Notes under the pieces: generated by a model | Told to the model about the DNA's origin: nothing | What the model saw: the letters and a program-made list of their open reading frames with translations, nothing else | Databases searched by the model: none | From: Gammaproteobacteria bacterium | Lineage (GTDB): Bacteria; Pseudomonadota; Gammaproteobacteria; Pseudomonadales; Azotimanducaceae | Assembly: GCA_009841615.1 (NCBI GenBank) | Contig: VXLL01000029.1 | Location: forward strand, 99,356-163,355 | Length of the DNA: 64,000 nt | Direction of reading: 5' to 3' | Shown here: positions 10,452 through 19,009 of the stretch, piece after piece | Layout of the letters: every line of letters begins with the position of its first letter | How positions within the stretch are numbered: position 1 is the stretch's first letter | Made by a program: the position numbers and the translations under genes

Positions 10452-10650
10452 TTTTTTTTTGCCATAGTTGCGATACTGGACCTTAGATACTGTTAATTGA
10501 CTGTGTGAGGACAGAAAATAAGGACGGAAACAGTGGTAGTGTAATATAAATCGCCATTGTGTCGCGATCTTTTAAATCATGATACGTTGGCTAAACAAAA
10601 GGTTTCATCACGTTGGTGGACATGGATAAATTCGTTTGCAACGAGTATTA
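10452..10650. repeat. Duplicated intergenic spacer, copy B (partner at 8413-8639)
   Basis: This is the diverged copy of the spacer at 8413-8639. It keeps the order TTTTGCC-A-TA, TTAATTGAC, GGACAGAAAAT, AATCATGATA and GGTGGACATGGATAAATTC. At its left edge is the nine-base T-run (10452-10460 on the plus strand) that abuts the start codon of array member 5. Confidence 0.6.
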
Positions 10651-12507
10651 TCATTTGGGAACACTTCGTTTAACTTTAATCGAACCAGTTCGTATCTGGG
10701 CTGCGTCTTCAGGGTTTAAGAGAGATTTTGCTTGTTCGAGTTGATCGTTGGTGAAAACTGGATTGATGTCGTTGTTGAAATAGAGCGCAGATACGGCTCG
10801 TGTTTGGGCAGCACTGGTCGGGAGGTCTTTGAGTGAAGCGTAAAGACCTGTGGGATCGGCACCTGCCCACGCCTGAACGACGTCTTCATAGTAAGATTGT
10901 TGTTCCCATCCTTCAAGACCACTTCCCAGTTCCAGAGCTTCGAATGTTCGTCCTTTTTTTACCATCGCCCGCGCGATATGGCCATAGGCGTGCGCTTGAG
11001 ATCTGTGACGCACTCGAGGTAGAAGGCTAATCGCTAGATCGATATTACCGTCTAGGGACAATTGAAATATAACCTGAGCTTCTAATCCAAAACTGAAGGC
11101 GATAGTAGGTTGTGCTAACGCGATTTCAAAGGCTTTTCTTGGATCTTGGCGCGTCAGAGAGGTCAGAACTTCCTTCAGGAGTGACTGACGAAGTTGTTTG
11201 TTTTCAGGGTCAACATTTTTTAACACCCAATCTGTAGCAGCTTCAGGTTGTAGCGTACTCCATTCATCTACAATTTTGAGGAGGATTGGAGATGTATTTC
11301 CAACGGGGGTTTCTAAAGCATTGAGCGATTCAATCGCCCCTAATGGGTCTTCACGTGCGATGTACGAAAACGCTCGTTCCAATGGCGACAACCGGGACGA
11401 CTGGGAAATGAGTTCTATATTTTCGATCAATTCATAGGGATTGGTCCTAGCCCAAACATCAGCGATTTCTTCTTGAAGATCCGCAACGAGGGAGGACGGT
11501 TCAAAGGCCGAGGTAGCAGCAAGCGCGGCTAGTGGGTCTGTTCGAGCCCATTCCTCAACAATTACGTGACTCAAATACGATTGTTCGTGCTCCTCAGGCA
11601 CCCCTTGGGCATACTCCAACGCAATAGCAGGATCCCCTTGTACGATCGTTGCTGTTAGCTGCCGTTTAATCCAGGGGTCTTTAAATTCTGACCGGTAAAT
11701 TTTCGAGAGTATTTCAAAACCAATTTTCCCCTGCCACGTGTCAGCGACTATTGCTAGAGTTTCCATCTGTAGTAAATCATCTACATTGTCAGTGAGCAGA
11801 ATGTCCCATGACTCCCTAGGATCTGCGGTACTTTGAAGTGCTTTCGCATCACTAAAAAATTTGTGGTAAGTTTCTTCCCGTTCGAGCCGCACCGCGATCG
11901 CTCGATGTTTATCTTCAGCCAGATCATCTCGAGATTCAAGGATTGCTTCGAGCGCGACGCTTCGTTGCGCTCCTGCAAGCTTGGCGGCCGCCTTAATTGC
12001 ATCGTCTAAATGTAATTCCGCCCACTCTGCAAATATTGTCCTTGAAAAAGCATCCCTTTGAAGCATCGAGGCATCATCTAGGGACCGAAGAGCTTCTTGA
12101 GGATCTATTGCGGTCAAACTTTGGAGAATGACGTGTTGTGCAATGTTTCGATGACTTGCGCGCTCAATTTTCTGAGATTGAATCCACCACTGCTTGAGTT
12201 CCTTTTCAGAATTTTGGGAGAAGGCGTTGTATAGTGCTTTTGACTGTTCAGCAGGACTAGGGTCATCGAATATTTGTTCGAATCTCCCAACATCGGTAGT
12301 GTTTGCTGAGGACAGACTGTGAGAACTCGCTGTCTCAGTTCGCGCGACTTCACCTTGCGCAATACCTTGTGTCGCATGGTCTTGTTGAGGAACGAAGTGT
12401 TGCACCGCGAGGACAGCAAGTACCCCCAGTGTTAGACCAGCCACAAATGTGATGCCAAGCAGGAGTTTGCGTTTTAGAATTGTTGTACTCGTCTCAGTCG
12501 TTATCAA
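10651..12507 (-). CDS. Membrane-anchored W-A-x-x-D-P repeat solenoid protein, array member 6
   Basis: 618 residues. A Thr-rich cytoplasmic tail precedes the anchor (about residues 15-36, LLLGITFVAGLTLGVLAVLA). The conserved block reads WWIQSQKIERASHRNIAQ, with Asn for Glu after the Arg as in member 8. The segment EPSSLVADLQEEIADVWART followed by NPYELIENIELIS is nearly shared with member 5, and SLTRQDPRKAFEI and AWAGADPTGLYASL continue the repeat series. The C-terminus is unusual: after the family tail it carries a basic extension (RTGSIKVKRSVPK) absent from siblings, possibly from a late frameshift or stop shift. The gene is 199 bases upstream of member 5. Role unknown; periplasmic location inferred. 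Confidence 0.85.
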   Translation of the reverse strand: MITTETSTTILKRKLLLGITFVAGLTLGVLAVLAVQHFVPQQDHATQGIAQGEVARTETASSHSLSSANTTDVGRFEQIFDDPSPAEQSKALYNAFSQNSEKELKQWWIQSQKIERASHRNIAQHVILQSLTAIDPQEALRSLDDASMLQRDAFSRTIFAEWAELHLDDAIKAAAKLAGAQRSVALEAILESRDDLAEDKHRAIAVRLEREETYHKFFSDAKALQSTADPRESWDILLTDNVDDLLQMETLAIVADTWQGKIGFEILSKIYRSEFKDPWIKRQLTATIVQGDPAIALEYAQGVPEEHEQSYLSHVIVEEWARTDPLAALAATSAFEPSSLVADLQEEIADVWARTNPYELIENIELISQSSRLSPLERAFSYIAREDPLGAIESLNALETPVGNTSPILLKIVDEWSTLQPEAATDWVLKNVDPENKQLRQSLLKEVLTSLTRQDPRKAFEIALAQPTIAFSFGLEAQVIFQLSLDGNIDLAISLLPRVRHRSQAHAYGHIARAMVKKGRTFEALELGSGLEGWEQQSYYEDVVQAWAGADPTGLYASLKDLPTSAAQTRAVSALYFNNDINPVFTNDQLEQAKSLLNPEDAAQIRTGSIKVKRSVPK

Positions 12508-12656
12508 ATCAACCTCAGTTTTGCAGTGTCAACTCTAGTCTCAAATATGAGCTCATATAAATAGACGGGTTTTCGTTAACCTCTACCCAATTCCTATCTG
12601 ATCAAAGATTTCATTCACCTTCTCGTAGAGCTAGGCATAGGTCTCTCGTGACTCTC

Positions 12657-14516
12657 CTATCGATTTTGAAACTTTTCAATCAATTGTAACTGATCTCTAT
12701 CGTCGTCGTTCAAGAAGGATCTTGCTCGTTTGAGCTGATCATCAGTTAACCGTTGTTGGTAAGAGAAGCGCCTGGTCAGCAACTTTAATGCGGCCATCGA
12801 CTGCAACGACTGACCATCACTCGACTGCATGTCTTCAAGTGACTCGTAAAGGTCAATGGGATCGGTCCTTGCCCATACCTGAATGACTTGACTAAAGTAT
12901 GATTGCTGATGTTGAGGTTCTAGATCACTTCCTAGTTCCAATGCTTTAAGAGTTTGTCCTTTCCTCACCAACGACGATCCAACAATGCCGTAAGCTGAAG
13001 CTTTAGAACTTATCCTCACTCGAGGTAGAAGACTAATCGCTTGTTCGATATCACCGTGTGTGGTTAAGTGCCAGATGATCGTACGATCTAACGGTGATGC
13101 TAGTCCGTGCGATGGAGTAGGATGTGCTAACGCGATGTCAAAGGCTTTTGTTGGATTATGGCGGGCCAGAGAGGGCAGTGTATCCTCCAGTAAAGAATGA
13201 AGAAGTATAGGGTCCTCTTGGTCAAAGTCGTTCAATATCCAATCTACCGCAGCGTCAGGCTGTAGAATGCTCCATTGTTCAACAATTCGATGGAGAATCG
13301 ATGTCGTACTTCCAACATAGTCTTCAATTGAACTAAGTGAATCGATTGCTCCTAATGGGTCTTCACGTGCTATGTAAGCAAAAGCTACCTCCAGCGGCCA
13401 CACCCGGGCTCTCTCTGACATAAGTTCTATACTCTGGATCAATTCATTAGGTTTGTTCTTAGCCCAAACCAACGCGATTTCTTCTTCAAGATCAAAATAT
13501 AGAGACGACGGTTTAAAGGATGAGACGGCAGCGAGTGTGGCTAGTGGGTCTTTTGAAGCCCATTCTTCAACGATGATGTGAGAGATATAAGATCGTTCGT
13601 TCTCCTCGGACACCTCTTGAGCATATTCCAACACGAGAGCTGGGTTCACTTGCGCGATTTCGGCTATTAGCAGACGTTTGATTTCGTGGTCTTCAATTCT
13701 AGAATGGTAGATTTTTGAGAGTACTTCAACACCAATTTGTCCTCGCCACGCCTCGGCGACTAGTACAAACGCTCCTATTTGTAGAGAGTCATCTACATTG
13801 TCGTTGAGCAGAATGTCCCATGACTCACTAGGATTTGCTATGTTGTGGAGTGCTTCCGTTTCACTAGTCAATTTATGGTAAGTTCCTGCTCGATCGAGTT
13901 GCACCGCGATCGCGAGACGTCTATCTTCAGATAGGTCATCTCGGGTTTCAAGGATTGCTTCGAGCGCTACGCTTCGACGCGCACCCGCAAGTGCGGCGGC
14001 AGCTTCGATGGCCTCGTCTAAATTTAAAACCGCCCATTCGCTAAAAATAGTTCTTGATAGTGCATCATTGGGCAGTGGCAAGATTTCCAGTAGGAAGTGA
14101 AGCGCTTTTTGAGGATCTATCTTGGTCAGATTTTGGAGAATGACCTGTTGCGCGATTTCCCGATGACTAGTACGTTCAATACTTTGAGATTGAATCCACC
14201 ACTGCTCCAATTCCTGTTCAGTGTTCTGCGAGAGGCTGTTGTATAGGGCTTGGTACTGTTCAGCAGTGCTACGTTGTTTGAAGATTTCTTCGAATTGTCC
14301 AGCAATGTGTGTGCTTTTTGAAGATAGATTGTCGGCACGCTCCGTCGAAGTTTGCAAGACATCGACTCGAGCAACGTCTTGGGTCAGATGTTCGTTTCGT
14401 TTACTAACGTTTTGGATTGAGACAACAGCAAGTATTCCTACTGCAAGACCAGTAGCGAATATACCAGCAATCACAAGACCGCTTTTATACTCTACAGATA
14501 TCTTCTTCTGTGTCAT
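12657..14516 (-). CDS. Membrane-anchored W-A-x-x-D-P repeat solenoid protein, array member 7
   Basis: 619 residues from the ATG at 14514-14516, giving MTQKKISVEYKSG before the anchor (GLVIAGIFATGLAVGILAVV). A TTG at 14574-14576 would add 20 polar residues but would start eight bases after the stop of member 8, so I prefer the ATG because it matches the short tails of siblings. The conserved block is WWIQSQSIERTSHREIAQQ. Units include EWASKDPLATL, VWAKNKPNELI, YIAREDPLGAI, QWSILQPDAAVDW, SLARHNPTKAFDI and VWARTDPIDLYESL. The linker has a run of Ser/Thr/Asn. A small insertion (near HPTPSHGLASPLDRT) lies between the units where siblings have shorter loops. Function unknown. Confidence 0.85.
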   Translation of the reverse strand: MTQKKISVEYKSGLVIAGIFATGLAVGILAVVSIQNVSKRNEHLTQDVARVDVLQTSTERADNLSSKSTHIAGQFEEIFKQRSTAEQYQALYNSLSQNTEQELEQWWIQSQSIERTSHREIAQQVILQNLTKIDPQKALHFLLEILPLPNDALSRTIFSEWAVLNLDEAIEAAAALAGARRSVALEAILETRDDLSEDRRLAIAVQLDRAGTYHKLTSETEALHNIANPSESWDILLNDNVDDSLQIGAFVLVAEAWRGQIGVEVLSKIYHSRIEDHEIKRLLIAEIAQVNPALVLEYAQEVSEENERSYISHIIVEEWASKDPLATLAAVSSFKPSSLYFDLEEEIALVWAKNKPNELIQSIELMSERARVWPLEVAFAYIAREDPLGAIDSLSSIEDYVGSTTSILHRIVEQWSILQPDAAVDWILNDFDQEDPILLHSLLEDTLPSLARHNPTKAFDIALAHPTPSHGLASPLDRTIIWHLTTHGDIEQAISLLPRVRISSKASAYGIVGSSLVRKGQTLKALELGSDLEPQHQQSYFSQVIQVWARTDPIDLYESLEDMQSSDGQSLQSMAALKLLTRRFSYQQRLTDDQLKRARSFLNDDDRDQLQLIEKFQNR

Positions 14517-14584
14517 AGTTGTGCTGTTGGCTCTATTGTTCCCATTCGACAATCTTTGATTAAAGACATATGACAAATTCTCTG

Positions 14585-16411
14585 TTAGTTTCCAAAGAGA
14601 ATTCCTGAGCTTGCGTCTGAAGCCTCGTCGTCGGGGTTTATATAAGTTCTGACTTGTTCAATTTGCTCGTCAGTCAACAGAGGTCGGTATCTATTAACTC
14701 TCACTAGCTGTATTGCAGCAAGGGACTGGATACTACTTGACGGAAGACTTTCCAGAGTCTCAAACAGGTTTTTAGGGTTATTACTAGCCCAGTCGTTCAG
14801 AACTCGTTGATAATATTGACGTCTTTGATCGTCTTCGAAGTCTTTGCCAAGTTCCAAAGCCTCTTCTGTCTGCGACTCGGCTATCATCGCTGATCCGACT
14901 ATGGTATAAGCACGTAGTCTAGTTTTTTCTTTTACTCGAGGTAAAAGCTTCTTCGCTAATTCAACATCACCATCTGCGGATATTTCATCAATAACCCAGT
15001 AATCCAACTCAATACCCTCACTACGAGTGGGTTGAGCTATCGCTACTTCGAAGGCTTGTACTGGATCCTGTCGTGCCCAACGGGGCATAATGCTCTCCAA
15101 TAGGTCATGTCGTTGTGGGTCATCTTCAGCAAAGTTTTTGATAACCCATTCAGCTGCAACCGCGGGCTCTTGATAAGACCATTGAAATACTATAGTGTCT
15201 AGTATTGAAGAAGTGTTACCAACATAGCTTTCTACAGAGTTCATTTTTGCAATTGCTTCCATTGGATTTTTGCGGGCAATTTGCCAAAACGCGGACTCCA
15301 ACTTACCTAATCGTAACTCCTCCGAAATCGTTCCGATATTTTCGATCAATTCAATCGGGTTCGTATACGACCATGTTGAGGCGACTGAATTTTCAAGATA
15401 TGACGCCATAGAGGCAGGCGTATATGTCAATGCAGCTGCCAAAGCAGCTTGAGCATCTGTTCTCGTCCATTCGTTCACAATGACCATTGCTATGTACTTT
15501 TGTTCGTTTTCGTCGAGTATGCTACGAGTGAAGGCTAAAGCACCAGCAAGATCAAATCGGGCGATTGCGCGCACTAACTCAAATCTCATATTCGGTAGGT
15601 CAGTGTAAATGCGCGAAAGCACTGCAAATCCATCCTTCTCACGCCACGCCTCAGCAATTTTGGCAAACGACTCTTTTTGGAGCGAATTGTCTACGTCGTC
15701 ATCGAGCATAATGTTCCAAGATTTCGCGGGTTCCTCGATACTTTGGGCCGCCAGTTGATCACTGGTTAACTTGAGGAGAATTTCTTCGCCCTCAAGTTCC
15801 CTCGCAATCGAACGAAGTTCACTGTCGGGCAGGTCGTCGCGGGATTCAAGAATGGCTTGCAGTGCGACGATGCGTCGCGAGTCCACAAGACTGGCAGCAG
15901 CTTTTACAGCATCCTCTAATTGTGAAACTGCCCACTCGCTGAAAACGGTCGTCAAAAGTGCATTCGATTGAAAGATTGATACTTCATCGACGTACCGTAG
16001 AGCTTGTTGCGGATTTATCGCTGTCAGATTATGAAGAATGACGTGCTGTGCAATGTTGCGATGACTCGCTCTTTCAATATTTTTAGATTGCTTCCACCAC
16101 TCCTTCAGTTCTTGCTCATTGCTTTGGGAGAGGGTGTTGTATAGTACTTTGTATTGTTCGGCAGTGCTATGTTGGTTGAAGATTCCTTCAAATTTTTCAA
16201 CTACAACTGGACTCTCGGATGAATTGTAGTCGCCGTTTTTGATCGAGTCTTGTTGGAGATCGCTTTGCGCGAAATCATAGTCTGCACGACTATTTAGAGG
16301 ATTGAAATTTTGGATCGCAACAACTACCAACATTCCCAATACCAGCCCACTCCCTAATGAGATTCCAACCAAAGAAATTTGTTTGAACTTTGTCGAAGGT
16401 TGTGTGCTCAT
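14585..16411 (-). CDS. Membrane-anchored W-A-x-x-D-P repeat solenoid protein, array member 8
   Basis: 608 residues. The signal anchor is at about 12-33 (ISLVGISLGSGLVLGMLVVV). The block WWKQSKNIERASHRNIAQ shows the Asn variant also seen in member 6. Repeat units include EWTRTDAQAAL, TWSYTNPIELI, QIARKNPMEAI, QWSYQEPAVAAEW, RWARQDPVQAFEV and DWASNNPKNLFETL. The tail departs from the family after the Asp-Glu-Ala and ends DASSGILFGN. A Shine-Dalgarno-like AGGAG lies 16 bases before the ATG, which is far for that codon. Upstream lies the 692-base gap with the C-terminal relic of another copy. The protein is tethered and probably periplasmic by inference. Confidence 0.85.
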   Translation of the reverse strand: MSTQPSTKFKQISLVGISLGSGLVLGMLVVVAIQNFNPLNSRADYDFAQSDLQQDSIKNGDYNSSESPVVVEKFEGIFNQHSTAEQYKVLYNTLSQSNEQELKEWWKQSKNIERASHRNIAQHVILHNLTAINPQQALRYVDEVSIFQSNALLTTVFSEWAVSQLEDAVKAAASLVDSRRIVALQAILESRDDLPDSELRSIARELEGEEILLKLTSDQLAAQSIEEPAKSWNIMLDDDVDNSLQKESFAKIAEAWREKDGFAVLSRIYTDLPNMRFELVRAIARFDLAGALAFTRSILDENEQKYIAMVIVNEWTRTDAQAALAAALTYTPASMASYLENSVASTWSYTNPIELIENIGTISEELRLGKLESAFWQIARKNPMEAIAKMNSVESYVGNTSSILDTIVFQWSYQEPAVAAEWVIKNFAEDDPQRHDLLESIMPRWARQDPVQAFEVAIAQPTRSEGIELDYWVIDEISADGDVELAKKLLPRVKEKTRLRAYTIVGSAMIAESQTEEALELGKDFEDDQRRQYYQRVLNDWASNNPKNLFETLESLPSSSIQSLAAIQLVRVNRYRPLLTDEQIEQVRTYINPDDEASDASSGILFGN

Positions 16412-17103
16412 TGTTACTCAGTGGCTACTCCTCTAAATTCTTCTTTGATTATATGGTCTGCATGTTGCGCCTACTTGACGGTTGTTAGTCGATACACAGA
16501 TCGACCTGAGACTACATGTGTTTGGACTTTAGTCTGATTAATTGGGAAATATGGCCCTGCTATCGCGAATAAACGAACTCTAACATCAACAACGGTAACG
16601 AAGACAATCGTGTATTAGTGTTATTCCATCCACGAATCGGAGCAATTTTTCGGTAGTTTGAGATACTAGAAGCCGAGGATTCTGGTCGACTACAGTTGGT
16701 GCGGTCCTTTGTTCGATCTCGCAGAACTATTCTATTAGATGAACGAAGGGCATGTGTCTCTTCCTCAGTATAGATCTATCTGCTCTCAACGCTTTTTACG
16801 AAAGCCTCGTCGTCTGAATTCAAAAACGTTTTCGCACGTTCAATCTGTTCGTCGTTCAATACCGGTTCGTACTGGTTCTGCGTTATGAATTGTCTTGCCG
16901 CGGTCGACTTGAGTCCGCTCGTTGGAAAATCTTCAAGCGACTCGTATAGGTTCTTGGGAGAATCACTCGCTTTATTGCATTTACGTGCTCATCTTTTCAA
17001 ATTGAGCGTTAATGGATTTGATCGGGTTGTCACGAAACGAGACTATAGAAGCAACTCCAAGGGAGATTCGCTTCAGATTCGGAATAGACCCTAGGCGATT
17101 GAA
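16412..17103. other. 692-base gap in the array, holding only a gene relic
   Basis: Between the start of member 8 and the stop of member 9 there is no intact gene. Bases 16776-16970 hold the relic listed separately. On the minus strand the segment 16971-17103 shows stops in the relic frame and no family motifs, so the body of that copy is gone. Bases 16412-16775 show nothing I can name. Confidence 0.6.
16776..16970 (-). pseudogene. C-terminal relic of a lost solenoid paralogue
   Basis: Translating the minus strand gives about 64 codons ending in a TAG at 16776-16778. They match the last units of the family: SPKNLYESLEDFPTSGLKS, then a tail with NQYEPVLNDEQIERAKTFL and DDEAFVKSVES. Immediately upstream in this frame, similarity is lost at about 16970 and a stop appears at 16989-16991, so most of the gene (roughly 540 codons by comparison with siblings) is missing. 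The relic is well preserved, with no internal stop, which suggests a recent deletion or an incomplete duplication. Translation from it is unlikely because no start precedes it. Confidence 0.8.
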
Positions 17104-18924
17104 TTATCTGTTTTCATATTTTTCTAATGAAGACTGGTGGCTAGAAATTAACAGCGTTCTGGCGTGTGAAATTTGTTCTTCGGTGAGTGATGGTTCGTAT
17201 CTATTCTTCATTATTAACTGAAGCGCCGCCCATGATTTGAGATGGTTTGTAGACAAATCGTCAAGAGAATCATATAAAACTCTAGGTTCATACTGCGCCC
17301 AATGGTTCAAAATTTCGTAGTAGTAATGCAATTGGTTCGTTTCCGGCAATTCTTCACCGAGTTCCAAGGCGACACTATATTGTCCTTGGGCTACCATTTC
17401 CTGTCCGACCACCGCGTAGGCTTCGTGAGTTTGAAGTACCTTTACTCTCGTTAGAAACTTCTTCGCTACGTCAAAATCACCTTCATGAGCTATTCTTCTA
17501 ATCACCAACGACTCTAACTTAATCCCCATACTCGTAGACGGGTTCGCGGATGCAATTTCAAAGGAACGATCTGGATCCTTAGGAGCCAAAAAGTGTAATA
17601 CCGTAGCCAACAGTAGGTGTCGGTGCTGGTCGTCGGGCGAGTAGTTACTTAAAACCCAGTCCATTGCAGTATCAGGTTGCTGACGAGCCCAAGAATTCAC
17701 AATGCGCTGTACGATTGAAGAAGCATTTGCGACAAATTTCTCTACTACATTTAGTTTTTCAATTGCTTCCAAGGGGTCTTGATCGGCAATTTCAGAAAAT
17801 GCTTTCTCCAACGTTTCTATACGAACCTCCTCTGATAGTGTTTCGATACTTTCGATTACTTCGTAGGGTTTCGTTTGTGCCCAAATTCTCGCGATCTGAA
17901 GTTCAAGGTTTGAAGATAGAGACTCAAACGTAGAGACAGCGGCCAGTGCCGTTTGCGCATCCGTTCTGGCCCATGCTCGAGCAATTGTAGAAGCTAAAAA
18001 GCTTCTTTCGTTTTCGACATCTAATCCACGAGTGTAGTCTAAAGCACCATGAAAATCCAATTGGGCAATCGTACTCACTAATCGATATTTAGCCCCCAAA
18101 TCGTCGATTTCAGAGTGATAAATCTTCGAAAGTACTTCAAGACCAATTTGTTCGTGCCAAGCTTCTGCGACCTTGGTTAGAGAATCAAGTTGTAGATAGT
18201 CGGTTACGTCGTCATTGAGCAAAATCTCCCAGCTTTCTTTCGGCTCAGCCGTGCTCATGAACACGGACGCGTCGCTAACTAGCTTAAGAAAAGTTTCTTC
18301 CCCTTCAAGTTGTATAGCAATTGTGCGAAGCCTACTGTCTGGTAGGTCGTCTCGAGTTTCAAGGATTGCTTCAAGAGCGACACGACGCTGCGAGCTCGAT
18401 AAAGTATTAGCAGCCTTGATTGCTTCATCGAGTTTTTGAAGCGACCACTCACTAAAGACACTCCGTATTGGCTCTTCTGATTGGAATACTGATATTTCTT
18501 CAATGTATGTAAGGGCTATTTGGGGGTTTATCGCGGTCAAATGCCTCAGTATGCCATCTTGGGCGATCTCGCGATGGCTATCGCGCTCGATTTTTTGCGA
18601 CTGAATCCACCAGTCTCCCAACTCTTCTTCTGAAGCAGAAGATAAGATGGAGTATAGAGCTTTGTTTTGTTCAATGACATTACGATGGTGAAAGACTTCC
18701 ACCAATCGTTCTGTTACCGTAGATTCAGAACTTTCAGTGCTTTTCGTTGAAGTTTGTTGGCTTTCGCTTCGAGCAACGTCTTGTGAAGACTGTTCGTTTT
18801 GAGGCTTTAGGTGCTGGATTAAAAAAACACCAAGTACTCCCAGTGTCAATCCTACCGCAAAGGACACTCCAATTAAAACATTTCGCGTGAAAATACTTGA
18901 AGATTGCCCACTCGTCGTTGCCAT
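17104..18924 (-). CDS. Membrane-anchored W-A-x-x-D-P repeat solenoid protein, array member 9
   Basis: 606 residues. The ATG follows GGGA by eight bases, in a context similar to member 2. The anchor is at about 16-37 (VLIGVSFAVGLTLGVLGVFL). The linker is shorter than in members 1-8 and Ser/Thr/Glu-rich. The conserved block is WWIQSQKIERDSHREIAQ. Units include AWARTDAQTAL, IWAQTKPYEVI, EIADQDPLEAI, SWARQQPDTAMDW and FLAPKDPDRSFEI. The C-terminal helix differs, ending SSHQSSLEKYENR. It resembles members 10 and 11 more than 1-8, for instance in the K-P-x-E-V-I unit, which fits descent by neighbour duplication. Function unknown. Confidence 0.85.
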   Translation of the reverse strand: MATTSGQSSSIFTRNVLIGVSFAVGLTLGVLGVFLIQHLKPQNEQSSQDVARSESQQTSTKSTESSESTVTERLVEVFHHRNVIEQNKALYSILSSASEEELGDWWIQSQKIERDSHREIAQDGILRHLTAINPQIALTYIEEISVFQSEEPIRSVFSEWSLQKLDEAIKAANTLSSSQRRVALEAILETRDDLPDSRLRTIAIQLEGEETFLKLVSDASVFMSTAEPKESWEILLNDDVTDYLQLDSLTKVAEAWHEQIGLEVLSKIYHSEIDDLGAKYRLVSTIAQLDFHGALDYTRGLDVENERSFLASTIARAWARTDAQTALAAVSTFESLSSNLELQIARIWAQTKPYEVIESIETLSEEVRIETLEKAFSEIADQDPLEAIEKLNVVEKFVANASSIVQRIVNSWARQQPDTAMDWVLSNYSPDDQHRHLLLATVLHFLAPKDPDRSFEIASANPSTSMGIKLESLVIRRIAHEGDFDVAKKFLTRVKVLQTHEAYAVVGQEMVAQGQYSVALELGEELPETNQLHYYYEILNHWAQYEPRVLYDSLDDLSTNHLKSWAALQLIMKNRYEPSLTEEQISHARTLLISSHQSSLEKYENR

Positions 18925-19009
18925 GCTGCTATTCCCAAAGAATTCTCTTCGATTATATAACGAACCGACATGGCTTTTAAAGACGATGTGAGATTAAGAT
19001 TCAGACCAC

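Noticed and set aside
14221..14559. Plus-strand ORF of 112 residues opposite array member 7
   Set aside because: It lies entirely antisense to the array gene, with Cys/Arg-rich composition and no domain. Similar shadows recur opposite other array copies because the coding strands are similar.
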